Assembly (NCBI GenBank): GCA_936928855.1
Contig: CAKZHZ010000051.1
Coordinates: forward strand, 70,275 to 134,274
Direction: 5' to 3'
Source: an uncultured Polycyclovorans sp.
GTDB taxonomy: Bacteria; Pseudomonadota; Gammaproteobacteria; Nevskiales; Nevskiaceae
DNA length: 64,000 nucleotides
This document shows, one piece after another, positions 16,890 to 25,069 of the stretch (position 1 is its first letter; each line of letters opens with the position of its first letter). The notes under the pieces are model-generated. The model saw only the letters and a list, made by a program, of their open reading frames with translations. It searched no databases and was not told the origin of the DNA. Made by a program: the position numbers and the translations under genes.

Positions 16890-17401
16890 CAATGCGTGGT
16901 GGCGGGCTTCTCGGCAGCCGCTTCGGCCTGACGCTTGCGCTGGTGTTCCAGGAAAAGCGCCTCGAAATTGATCGGCTGCAGCAGCAGCTGCGGGAACCCT
17001 GCCCGCTGCACGAGATCGGCAATGGTCTCGCGCGCAAAGGGGAAGATCAGCCCCGGGCAATAGCCGCCCAGGATGGCCGCGCGCTCAGTCGGCTGATCGA
17101 AGCCCTTGACGGTGAACACGCCGGCCTGATGCGCTTCCACCAGAAACGCGACATCCTCGCCGAGCTTGGCGGTCACGGTCAGCACGATCTGCACCTGATA
17201 GCTGTCCTGTTGCAGGTCATCCACCTTGGTATTGACCTGCACGTCGACTTCGGGACGCCATGGGCGCGTGAAGATCGCCGGTCCGTTCGGGACCTCGACC
17301 GAGGCGTCCTTGACGTAGATTTTCTGTAGCAGCACCTGCCGGCCGGGGGCGGTGGTGGGGTCTGCGCCGGGTGCCGGCGTGGGGCTTGGGGTATCGGTCA
17401 T
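16889..17401 (-). CDS. secB: Protein-export chaperone SecB
   Basis: A 170-residue tetrameric chaperone that keeps preproteins unfolded for SecA. Diagnostic segments are LQKIYVKDASVEVPN, PEVDVQVNT, VEAHQAGVF and the C-terminal YCPGLIFPFARE. The first about 20 residues are proline-rich and specific to this lineage. It lies between grxC (2-base gap) and gpsA (1-base overlap). Confidence 0.96.
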   Translation of the reverse strand: MTDTPSPTPAPGADPTTAPGRQVLLQKIYVKDASVEVPNGPAIFTRPWRPEVDVQVNTKVDDLQQDSYQVQIVLTVTAKLGEDVAFLVEAHQAGVFTVKGFDQPTERAAILGGYCPGLIFPFARETIADLVQRAGFPQLLLQPINFEALFLEHQRKRQAEAAAEKPATTH

Positions 17402-17403
17402 GC

Positions 17404-17664
17404 TCAGGAAGTCGGGTTGAGGAGAGGGTCGAGGCCGCCGGCGCGCTCCAGCGCGGCAAGGTCGTCAAAGCCGCCAACATGGGTATCGCCCACGAAAATC
17501 TGCGGCACGGTCCGACGACCGGTGCGCTGCATCATCTCGTCGCGACGCTGCGCGTCCTCGTCGATCCGCACTTCCTCCGGGGTCACGCCCTTGCTGGCCA
17601 GCAGGCGCTTGGCCATCTGGCAGAACGGGCAGACACGGGTGGTGTACATGAGGACCGGTTGCAT
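17404..17664 (-). CDS. grxC: Glutaredoxin 3
   Basis: An 86-residue thioredoxin-fold protein with the dithiol active site CPFC at residues 12-15 and the glutathione-binding TVPQIFVGDTHVGGFDD. It reduces protein disulfides and glutathione mixed disulfides in the cytoplasm. Length and sequence are normal for GrxC. It is 9 bases downstream of the rhodanese gene in the yibN-grxC-secB-gpsA operon. Confidence 0.95.
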   Translation of the reverse strand: MQPVLMYTTRVCPFCQMAKRLLASKGVTPEEVRIDEDAQRRDEMMQRTGRRTVPQIFVGDTHVGGFDDLAALERAGGLDPLLNPTS

Positions 17665-17673
17665 GGCGACTCT

Positions 17674-18099
17674 CTATCGGGCGGTGATCGGCAGATTGGC
17701 GTTGAGCCAGCCGTTGATGCCCCCGCGCAGCGAGTAGACCTCTTGCAGGCCAGCCTTCTTCAGCTTCTGCGCGGCCGTCAGACTGGAGCTGCCAAGCGCG
17801 CAGTAGATGATGATGGGACGTGCAGGATTCTTGCCAAGGCGGCTGATCTCGCTGTCCAGCTTGGTCAGCGGGACCGATTGCGCGTGCAGCAGATGGCCCT
17901 TCTTGAAGTCGCCAGCGGAGCGGACATCCAGTACCAGGGGGTCCCGGTCGTTGATCATGCGCACGGCCTCGCCGGCGCTGAGGCGTTTGCCACTGGTCAT
18001 GCCGCCGTGCACCTCATTGGCGACCAGCAGGACAATAAGGGCCGCCAGGGCAGCAAACAGCAGCGGGTGATTACCGACAAAGGTCAGGATTTGATCCAT
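17674..18099 (-). CDS. yibN: Membrane-anchored rhodanese-like protein (YibN type)
   Basis: A 141-residue protein with one N-terminal membrane span (about residues 10-27, LLFAALAALIVLLVANEV) and a rhodanese domain (about 40-138). The active-site cysteine is in IIYCALGSSS (about residue 100). E. coli YibN has the same layout and gene position; its sulfur substrate is not established. It is the first gene of the operon and is divergent from envC across 39 bases. Confidence 0.9.
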   Translation of the reverse strand: MDQILTFVGNHPLLFAALAALIVLLVANEVHGGMTSGKRLSAGEAVRMINDRDPLVLDVRSAGDFKKGHLLHAQSVPLTKLDSEISRLGKNPARPIIIYCALGSSSLTAAQKLKKAGLQEVYSLRGGINGWLNANLPITAR

Positions 18100-18138
18100 G
18101 GGCAGGGCAAGACAGCGGACTCGTTATACGATTATCGC

Positions 18139-19284
18139 ATGATCCGCGTTCTGCTCCTGACCCTGTGCGGTCTCCTCGTCCTGCCCGCCATGGCGCAGGA
18201 CGCCAAGAAGATTGCCGACGCCGAGCGGCAGCTCGCTTCCGTTCAGGCCCGCATCGAGGCGGTCGACAAGGAGATCAAGGCGGATCGCCGCCGCCAGGAC
18301 ACGCTGCAGCACGAGATGCAGCAGGTGGAGCAGGAGATCGCCGCCGCCGAGCGACAGCTGAAGGTGCTGGACGGGAAGCAGCGGCGCCAGACCGAGGCCG
18401 TGCGTGAAGCGCAGGCAGCTCAGCAGGCGGCAGCTGATCGGGTGCGGCAGCAGCAGGCGGCGCTGGCCACCACCCTGCGGATGGCGCACCGCATGGGCGA
18501 TACGCCACAAACCCGCCTGCTGTTGAATCAGGAAGACGCCCAGCAGATGGCCAGGGTCATGCAGTTCTTCCAGTATTTCAATCAGGCCCGGGCACGCCAG
18601 ATCGATGCCCTCCGCTCGGAGCTCGACACTCTGAAGGCGCGCGAGACGGCGCTGGCAACCGCCCGTGACCAGCTCGAAAAGGCCCGGGCCGAGCAGGCGG
18701 AAACCGTGGCCGGCCTCGACCGGCGCCGCGCCGAGCGCCAGGCCGCCATGCAATCGCTGGACGCCCGCATCCACGACCAGGGCGCCATGCTCAAGCAGCT
18801 CCAGCGCGACGAAGCCGGCGTGCAGAAGCTGCTGGACTCGCTGACGAACATCCTGGCCGACATCCCCCTCAACCCGGGCAAGGCCAAGCCCTTCGCGCAA
18901 TCACGCGGCAGTTTGCTGCCGCCCGTTCAGGGACGGGTGCTGGCGGCTTACGGACAGGCCAAGAGCGGGACCAACCTGCGCTGGAAAGGCCAATGGCTGG
19001 CGGCCGCCACCGGCACCCCGGTGCGGGCGGCAGCGGGTGGGCGCGTGGCCTATGTCGGCTGGATGCACCGCTACGGCCTGATGGTGATTCTTGAGCATGA
19101 CGGCGGCTACTACACCCTGTACGGTCATGCCGATGCCGCCGACGTCCGTTTGGGGCAGTGGGTGGATGCCGGTACCCGCATCGCGCGCGCCGGCACCAGC
19201 GGCGGCCACCGCGACAGTGGCATCTATTTCGAAATCCGCAAGGGGCGCAACGCCATCGATCCGCGTCCATGGTTGCGGCGCTGA
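18139..19284 (+). CDS. envC: Murein hydrolase activator EnvC
   Basis: A 381-residue periplasmic protein that activates the cell-division amidases AmiA/AmiB. It has a signal peptide (MIRVLLLTLCGLLVLPAMAQ), long coiled coils (about residues 22-225), then a LytM domain (about 255-381). The LytM domain is degenerate: the usual first zinc motif is replaced by NLRWKGQWL, and only LYGHAD remains of the second, as in activators rather than active M23 peptidases. The open frame upstream to 17371 is not coding. ctpA follows 81 bases downstream, the order usual in this class. Confidence 0.92.
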   Translation: MIRVLLLTLCGLLVLPAMAQDAKKIADAERQLASVQARIEAVDKEIKADRRRQDTLQHEMQQVEQEIAAAERQLKVLDGKQRRQTEAVREAQAAQQAAADRVRQQQAALATTLRMAHRMGDTPQTRLLLNQEDAQQMARVMQFFQYFNQARARQIDALRSELDTLKARETALATARDQLEKARAEQAETVAGLDRRRAERQAAMQSLDARIHDQGAMLKQLQRDEAGVQKLLDSLTNILADIPLNPGKAKPFAQSRGSLLPPVQGRVLAAYGQAKSGTNLRWKGQWLAAATGTPVRAAAGGRVAYVGWMHRYGLMVILEHDGGYYTLYGHADAADVRLGQWVDAGTRIARAGTSGGHRDSGIYFEIRKGRNAIDPRPWLRR

Positions 19285-19365
19285 ATCCGGCGCCAGTTGC
19301 CCCTGTGCTATCGTCGCCGCACCGGGCGCCGACCCGGCCTTACCACGTATAAACGGACCTTTGTC

Positions 19366-20673
19366 ATGTCCCTGATTTCCCGTACCTCGCTTGCACTCGC
19401 GGCGGGCGTCCTGCTCGGCACCGGGCTCTCCCTTACCCATGGCGTCCTCGCCGATCGCGGCAATGCCAGCCGCGAGGCGCTGCCCCTGCAGGATCTCCAG
19501 ACCTTCGTCGAGATTCTCAACCGGGTGAAGACCGAGTACGTCGAGGAAGTGGACGACAAGACCCTGCTGGAAAACGCAGTGCGCGGCATGCTGACCGGCC
19601 TGGACCCCCACTCGGCCTTTCTCGATGCCGATGAGTTCAAGGACATGGGCATCGCCACCAGCGGCAAGTTCGGAGGCCTCGGCATCGAGGTCCAGATGCA
19701 CAACGGCTTCGTCCGGGTGGTCTCTCCCATTGATGACACCCCTGCCGCGCGCGCCGGCGTGCAGCCGGGCGACCTCATCGTCAAGATCGATGACAAGCCG
19801 GTGAAGGGCATGGAGCTCTCCGAGGCCGTGGACCTCATGCGCGGCGAACCGGGCACCAAGATCAAGCTGGTCATCGCCCGCGAGAACGTCCCGCAGCCGG
19901 TCAACCTGGAACTGACGCGCGACATCATCCGCGTCACCAGCGTGCGTGGGCGGCTGCTCGGCCCGCAACTGGGGTATCTGCGCATCAGCAGCTTCACGAC
20001 GGAAACCGGCCGTTCGCTGCGGCAGCAGTTCGAAAAGCTCGGAAAGGAAGCCAAGGACGGCGCCCTCGAAGGCTTGATCCTCGACCTCCGCAACAACCCG
20101 GGCGGTGTCCTGGATGCGGCAGTGGACGTCTCCGATGCCTTCCTCGAAAGCGGCGCCGTGGTTTCCATCCGCGGCCGCGACAAGGCGAGCGGCCGCGAAT
20201 TCCGTGCTGAAAAGGGCGACCTGCTCAACGGCGCGCCCATCGTCGTCATGATCAATGCCGGTTCGGCCAGCGCATCGGAAATCGTGGCTGGCGCCCTGCA
20301 GGATCAGCGCCGCGGCATCATCGTGGGCACCAAGAGCTTCGGCAAAGGCTCGGTTCAGACCATCATGCCGCTGACCGATGCCTCGGCCATCAAGTTGACC
20401 ACCGCGCGGTACTACACACCATCAGGGCGCAGCATCCAGGCAGATGGCATCGAGCCGGATGTCACCATCCGCCCGCTGACCGTATCCGACGAGCGCGAGG
20501 AAGGCTTCGAGCCGATCACCGAAGCCGACCTGCGCGGCAGCCTCAAGAACGAGAACGGCGACAACGGCAAGGACGAAGCGGCCTTTATCGAGGAAGAGGC
20601 GCTCGCCGAGAAGGATTACGCACTCTACGAGGCGCTCAACCTGCTCAAGGGACTGGTGGTGTCGCGCCGCTGA
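19366..20673 (+). CDS. ctpA: Carboxy-terminal processing protease CtpA (S41)
   Basis: A 435-residue periplasmic serine protease. It has a signal peptide (residues 1-30), the N-terminal helical region, a PDZ domain (about 95-165, with GGLGIEVQMHNG at its start), and the S41 catalytic core with the nucleophile serine in NAGSASASEIVAG and the lysine in GTKSFGKGSVQ. Such proteases trim or degrade envelope proteins from the C-terminus, in pseudomonads including cell-wall hydrolases. The start at 19366 follows TTTGTC and gives a proper signal sequence. Confidence 0.94.
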   Translation: MSLISRTSLALAAGVLLGTGLSLTHGVLADRGNASREALPLQDLQTFVEILNRVKTEYVEEVDDKTLLENAVRGMLTGLDPHSAFLDADEFKDMGIATSGKFGGLGIEVQMHNGFVRVVSPIDDTPAARAGVQPGDLIVKIDDKPVKGMELSEAVDLMRGEPGTKIKLVIARENVPQPVNLELTRDIIRVTSVRGRLLGPQLGYLRISSFTTETGRSLRQQFEKLGKEAKDGALEGLILDLRNNPGGVLDAAVDVSDAFLESGAVVSIRGRDKASGREFRAEKGDLLNGAPIVVMINAGSASASEIVAGALQDQRRGIIVGTKSFGKGSVQTIMPLTDASAIKLTTARYYTPSGRSIQADGIEPDVTIRPLTVSDEREEGFEPITEADLRGSLKNENGDNGKDEAAFIEEEALAEKDYALYEALNLLKGLVVSRR

Positions 20674-20683
20674 GGCGCGACAC
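20659..20683. terminator. Hairpin between convergent ctpA and fabH
   Basis: A perfect 10-bp inverted repeat, GTGTCGCGCC and GGCGCGACAC, with a 5-base loop spans the ctpA stop codon and lies just before the end of the convergent fabH-type gene. No clear T-tract follows on either strand, so it could be a weak bidirectional terminator or an mRNA 3' stabiliser. Confidence 0.5.
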
Positions 20684-20686
20684 GGG

Positions 20687-21643
20687 CTACCACTCGATCA
20701 GCGCGGCGCCCCAGGTCATACCGCCGCCGACCGCCTCCAGCAATACGCGCTGACCGGGCTGGATACGGCCGTCACGAACGGCGGTATCCAGTGCCAGCGG
20801 AACCGACGCGGCCGAGGTGTTGCCCTGATTCTCCAGGGCCACCACCACCCGCTCGCGGGGCAGGCCCAGCTTGTCGGCAGTGGCGAGGATGATCCGCTCG
20901 TTGGCCTGATGCGGGACCAGCCAGTCGATATCGCACCCTTGCAGACCGTTTGCCTCCAGAACCTCCCGACAGACCGACTCCAGCGCACGGACAGCGAAGC
21001 GGAATACCGCCTGACCATCCATGTGCACCACCGCGTGGGTTTGCATCTTGCCGTCGGTGAGGTGTCCGGGCACCTGCAGAATGTGTGCCTGGGTTCCGTC
21101 GGCATGAAGGTGCGTTGAGCGAATGCCGGGGGTGTCGCTGCGTCCCAGCACCACCGCCCCGGCGCCATCACCGAACAACACGCAGGTGCGCCGGTCACGC
21201 CAGTCAAGCAAGCGGGAGAACACCTCGGCGCCGACCACCAGCGCATGCCGGGCCTGACCGCTGGCGACGAACTTGTCGGCGACCGACAAGGCGTACAGAA
21301 AGCCGGTGCAGACCGCTTGAACATCAAAGGCCGCGCCCTTGGCGCCGATCCGGGCCTGCAGCAGGCAGGCGCTGGAGGGGAACACCATGTCAGGAGTGGT
21401 GGTGGCGAACACGATCAGGTCGATGTCACCGGCGCTGAGCCCGGCTGCCTCCAGCGCCCGGCCGACCGCCACCGCCGCCAGATCCACCGTGCCTTCGCCC
21501 GGCGCTGCCACGTGTCGCGCGCGAATGCCGGTGCGCGAAAAGATCCATTCATCCGAGGTGTCGATGCGGGATTCCAGCTCGGTGTTATGGACTTGCCGCG
21601 CCGGCAGATAGCTGCCGGTGCCGAGTACGCGAGACCAGCTCAT
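20687..21643 (-). CDS. fabH: Beta-ketoacyl-ACP synthase III (FabH family)
   Basis: A 318-residue thiolase-fold condensing enzyme that joins an acyl-CoA with malonyl-ACP to start fatty-acid synthesis. The triad is complete: Cys112 in AVCTGF, His in VPHQAN and Asn in NQGNTSAAS. SRTGIRARH and GGGMTWGAALI are typical FabH segments. The gene is not in a fab cluster: its ATG overlaps the ubiB stop by four bases, making it the last gene of the ubiE-ubiJ-ubiB unit. It may be a second, specialised KAS III with a different acyl-CoA preference. Confidence 0.88.
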   Translation of the reverse strand: MSWSRVLGTGSYLPARQVHNTELESRIDTSDEWIFSRTGIRARHVAAPGEGTVDLAAVAVGRALEAAGLSAGDIDLIVFATTTPDMVFPSSACLLQARIGAKGAAFDVQAVCTGFLYALSVADKFVASGQARHALVVGAEVFSRLLDWRDRRTCVLFGDGAGAVVLGRSDTPGIRSTHLHADGTQAHILQVPGHLTDGKMQTHAVVHMDGQAVFRFAVRALESVCREVLEANGLQGCDIDWLVPHQANERIILATADKLGLPRERVVVALENQGNTSAASVPLALDTAVRDGRIQPGQRVLLEAVGGGMTWGAALIEW

Positions 21644-23247
21644 GTTTCACTCCGTTTGAGGCCGCGCCACGCGGCCAGCAGCGCCAGCCCCAGCAGCCCG
21701 CCCAGCGCCCAGGCCGGCACCGCGCCATCCAGCACTGCGGGCAACACGACCGCGGCCGACAGCAGCAGACTGCCGGCGGCAATCATCCAGCGACTGCGCC
21801 GGCCATTGTTCTCGACCGCCCGCAACAGCGCTTGCTGCTGACGCAGGCCCGCAGGCCCCGCCCACCCCTCCCCTCGCTCGAGGGCGCGCAGACTGCGCTC
21901 CACCAGCAGCGGCAGGGACTGGGTCAACAGGGGAAGCTGATAGCGTGCCTTTTCCATCAAGGCACCGGGCCCCAGGCGGGCCCGCATCCAGTCCTCCATG
22001 ATCGGCTTCGCCGTCTTCCACAGGTCCAGCTCGTCGTACAGCTGCCGCCCCAGGCCTTCCACCTGCAGCAGGGTTTTCTGCAGCAGTACCAGCTGCGGCT
22101 GCACCTGGTAGTTGAAACGGCGGGCGATCTGGAACAAACGCAGGAGGAAGAAGCCGAAGGAGATGTCCTTCAGGGGGCGCTGGAAGATGGGCTCGCAGAC
22201 GGTGCGAATAGCCGCCTCAAAGGCCTCCACCCGGGTATCGGGCGGGATCCACTCGCTTTCGACATGGAGTTCGGCAATGCGCCGATAGTCCCGGTTGAAG
22301 AAGGCGAGAAAGTTCTCGGCGAGATAACGCTGATCCTGCGGCGTCAGGGACCCGACAATGCCGAAGTCCACCGCCAGATAGCTGGGCTGCGCGGGATCGC
22401 GGGCATCCACGAAGATGTTGCCCGGGTGCATGTCGGCGTGGAAGAAGTTGTCACGGAAGGTCTGCTTGAAGAAGATCTCCACGCCGCGCTCGGCCAGCAC
22501 CTGGAAGTCGACGCCCAGCCCGCGCAGGCGGTCCAGTTCACGAATGGAGATGCCCTCGATACGCTCCATCACCAGCACATCCGGCCGCGTGAAGTCCCAG
22601 AACACCACCGGGTGGTAGATCAGCGGGCTGCCCAACCAGTTGCGACGCAACTGACTGCAATTGGCGCCCTCCCGCATCAGGTCCAGCTCGTCGATGAGGA
22701 TGGACTCGAACTCGGCGACGACGGCGCGGGGCCGCACCCGTCGCGCCATCGGTGACAGACGCTCGGCCCAGGCTGCGAGCGTGTGCAGGAGGGCAATGTC
22801 CTTGCGCACCTGCGCCTCGATGCCAGGGCGGATGATCTTCACCACCACCGGCATCCCGGGGCCGCCGTCATCCCCGAACAGACGGGCACCATGCACCTGC
22901 GCCACCGAGGCGGCGGCGATGGGAGTGTCCTCGAACTCGGCGAACAGATCGGCAATCGGTCGTCCCAAGCTGCGCTCGACAATGGCGCGGGCCTCCGCCA
23001 CCGGGAATGGCGGCACCCGATCCTGCAACTTGGCAAGCTCGACGGCGATATCGGGCGGCACGATGTCCGGACGGGTGGACAGCGCTTGGCCGAATTTGAT
23101 GAATACCGGCCCCAGGTGCTCCAGCGCCAGGCGCAGCCGCTCCCCCCGGGGACGCGGGTCGTTCGACGGCTGCCCCTTGAGAAACTCCCGCAGCCCGAAA
23201 CGGCGAATGGTGGCGTGGATGTGCCAGAGCCGGCCCAGACCTGTCAT
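21640..23247 (-). CDS. ubiB: Ubiquinone biosynthesis kinase-like protein UbiB
   Basis: A 535-residue ABC1/ADCK-family atypical kinase-like ATPase needed for ubiquinone synthesis, probably helping to extract or deliver lipophilic intermediates. The family motif FIKFGQALSTRPDIVP is near residue 50, AAASVAQVHGARL supplies the alanine-rich nucleotide loop, and HADMHPGNIFV with DFGIVG are the kinase-like catalytic and metal motifs. Two hydrophobic spans sit at the C-terminus (about 490-530). Four-base overlaps couple it to ubiJ upstream and fabH downstream. Confidence 0.95.
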   Translation of the reverse strand: MTGLGRLWHIHATIRRFGLREFLKGQPSNDPRPRGERLRLALEHLGPVFIKFGQALSTRPDIVPPDIAVELAKLQDRVPPFPVAEARAIVERSLGRPIADLFAEFEDTPIAAASVAQVHGARLFGDDGGPGMPVVVKIIRPGIEAQVRKDIALLHTLAAWAERLSPMARRVRPRAVVAEFESILIDELDLMREGANCSQLRRNWLGSPLIYHPVVFWDFTRPDVLVMERIEGISIRELDRLRGLGVDFQVLAERGVEIFFKQTFRDNFFHADMHPGNIFVDARDPAQPSYLAVDFGIVGSLTPQDQRYLAENFLAFFNRDYRRIAELHVESEWIPPDTRVEAFEAAIRTVCEPIFQRPLKDISFGFFLLRLFQIARRFNYQVQPQLVLLQKTLLQVEGLGRQLYDELDLWKTAKPIMEDWMRARLGPGALMEKARYQLPLLTQSLPLLVERSLRALERGEGWAGPAGLRQQQALLRAVENNGRRSRWMIAAGSLLLSAAVVLPAVLDGAVPAWALGGLLGLALLAAWRGLKRSET

Positions 23248-23861
23248 CCGCGACCCTCCTGGGATTCGCGGCGCTTGAGCCGCGCCTCCAGCCGGTCCAC
23301 GCCGTCGCGCAGCAGGTCCACACGGTCCATCCAGTCCTCCACATCCTCGCGCCGGGCGAGATCATAGGTTTCCTCGCGGAGATACTCTGCGGTGTTGAGG
23401 CCCAGGGTCTCCACCGCCTGCCGCCCCCAACCGAACAGCCCTTGCAGCAGGCCGGTGGCACGATGTGCCGCGGCGCCGCCCAGCCAGGGCGCCAGCCACT
23501 CCTCGAGATCCACCCCCACGCCGCCGACGGCAGCGGCAAACCGCCGCAGCAGCTCGGCGTCACCGCGCACCCGCAGGCCCTGCGCGGAGAACGGGGCGCC
23601 GCGCGCCATCTCGGCGGCGCGCAGGGCCAGCTGCACGACACTGCCTTCGACCTCGGCATCTGCAGCCGGCGTGGTTTCGTCTGCTCCCACCCGCACGGTG
23701 CCCGGCAGCAGGTCGAACACCAGCTGCCAGCCCATGGGCTGCAGGCAGACCGCGATCCGGGTCCCCGTCATCGGCTGCAGCGCCTCACGCGCCGCAGGCT
23801 CCAGGTTGAGAAAGCGGTTGAGGGCCACCTCCACCGCCGCGGCCAGTGGCATCGGGGTCAT
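23244..23861 (-). CDS. ubiJ: Ubiquinone biosynthesis accessory factor UbiJ
   Basis: A 205-residue protein with an N-terminal SCP2-type lipid-binding domain (about residues 1-110) and a C-terminal helical region (EYLREETYDLARREDVEDW, then a coiled coil). UbiJ is part of the soluble ubiquinone-biosynthesis complex and holds the hydrophobic intermediate. Sequence is variable in this family; position between ubiE and ubiB, with four-base overlaps on both sides, supports the call. Confidence 0.9.
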   Translation of the reverse strand: MTPMPLAAAVEVALNRFLNLEPAAREALQPMTGTRIAVCLQPMGWQLVFDLLPGTVRVGADETTPAADAEVEGSVVQLALRAAEMARGAPFSAQGLRVRGDAELLRRFAAAVGGVGVDLEEWLAPWLGGAAAHRATGLLQGLFGWGRQAVETLGLNTAEYLREETYDLARREDVEDWMDRVDLLRDGVDRLEARLKRRESQEGRG

Positions 23862-24613
23862 TCGAGGCGATACCCGCGATGCACGGCCACGATCCCGCCC
23901 GTGAGGTTGTACACCTGCACGCGATCCAGGCCCGCCGTTTCCATCATGCCCTTCAGGGTCTGCTGGTCCGGATGCATGCGAATCGACTCGGCGAGGTACC
24001 GGTAGGAGTCGGCGTCATTGGCAACCAGCCGACCCATCAGGGGCAACAGCCTGAAGGAGTACTGGTCATATACCTTGGACAGCGGCTCGAGGACCGGCTT
24101 GGAAAACTCCAGCACGATCAGGCGGCCACCGGGCTTCAGGCAGCGCCGCATGGACCGCAGTGCCGCATCCTTGTCGGTGACGTTGCGCAATCCGAAACCG
24201 ATGGTGATGCAGTCGAAACTGTCGTCAGCGAAGGGCAGGCATTCGGCGTTGGCCTGGGCTACCGGCACCTGTACCAGGCCGTCATCCAACAGCCGTGAGC
24301 GTCCTTCGCCGAGCATGGCCGCATTGATGTCGGTCAGCACCGCCAACCCGTCGCGACCGACCTGGCGAGCGAACGCCCGGGTGAGATCGCCGGTGCCACC
24401 GGCAACGTCGAGCACCCGCTCGCCCGGCCGCAAGCCGGCGAGATCGATAACGAATCGTTTCCATATCCGGTGAATGCCAAGCGACATCAGATCGTTCATG
24501 ACGTCGTACTTGCGCGCGACCGAGGTGAACACCCCGGCCACCCGCCGCTGCTTGTCCTGTACCGGCACCTGCTCGTAACCGAAATGGGTTGTGCCGTCGC
24601 GTTCGCCTGCCAT
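23858..24613 (-). CDS. ubiE: Ubiquinone/menaquinone C-methyltransferase UbiE
   Basis: A 251-residue SAM-dependent methyltransferase acting on the quinone ring. It shows the UbiE start THFGYEQVPVQDKQRRVAGV, motif I VLDVAGGTGDL (about residues 67-77), DINAAML and the family signature FDCITIGFGLRNVTD. The C-terminal NLTGGIVAVHRGYRL is typical. It is the first gene of the ubiE-ubiJ-ubiB-fabH unit. Confidence 0.96.
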   Translation of the reverse strand: MAGERDGTTHFGYEQVPVQDKQRRVAGVFTSVARKYDVMNDLMSLGIHRIWKRFVIDLAGLRPGERVLDVAGGTGDLTRAFARQVGRDGLAVLTDINAAMLGEGRSRLLDDGLVQVPVAQANAECLPFADDSFDCITIGFGLRNVTDKDAALRSMRRCLKPGGRLIVLEFSKPVLEPLSKVYDQYSFRLLPLMGRLVANDADSYRYLAESIRMHPDQQTLKGMMETAGLDRVQVYNLTGGIVAVHRGYRLE

Positions 24614-24677
24614 CTACCGCCCCACGGGGAATCGGACCGGCATTGTAGCCGCCCCACCACCCCAGGACCGCTGCCCC

Positions 24678-25064
24678 TCACTCCGGGCGCAGGGCTCGCA
24701 GCGTCATGACATCGCGATCCCGCCGCATACCAGCCGCGGCAAGGCGCTCCAGGTAGCGCGGCCACAGTCGGTCGTGGTCCCGCGCGAGGCGATCCAGCAC
24801 ATCCCAGCTGTACAGCCCGCTGTCGTGACCATCGTCAAAGACCAGACGCACTGCGTAGTGGCCGACCCGCTCCACCCGCTGCAGGCCGACCGCCTGCTTG
24901 CCCCCCACCAGCTGGGGCTCCCGTCGTCCATGCCCCCACAACTCGGCGCTGGGGGAGTAGACCCTGAGGTACTCGAAGCTCAGTTGCGCCTCGCGTCCGT
25001 CGTCAAACCGGACGTCGAGCCGACGCGAACCACGATGCGCCTTCAGGGCAACGACCTGGGGCAC
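24678..25064 (-). CDS. DUF971 family protein
   Basis: A 128-residue protein. RRLDVRFDDGREAQLSFEYL, RVYSPSAE and SGLYSWDVLDRL match DUF971, the domain also found at the N-terminus of gamma-butyrobetaine hydroxylase. Stand-alone versions next to hslU are common in gammaproteobacteria, as here (5-base gap). The usual link to iron-sulfur or metal handling is not established, so function is left open. Confidence 0.88.
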   Translation of the reverse strand: MPQVVALKAHRGSRRLDVRFDDGREAQLSFEYLRVYSPSAELWGHGRREPQLVGGKQAVGLQRVERVGHYAVRLVFDDGHDSGLYSWDVLDRLARDHDRLWPRYLERLAAAGMRRDRDVMTLRALRPE

Positions 25065-25069
25065 GAGGC

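Noticed and set aside
18139..19284. Active M23 peptidase
   Set aside because: The first zinc-binding motif is missing, as in EnvC activators.
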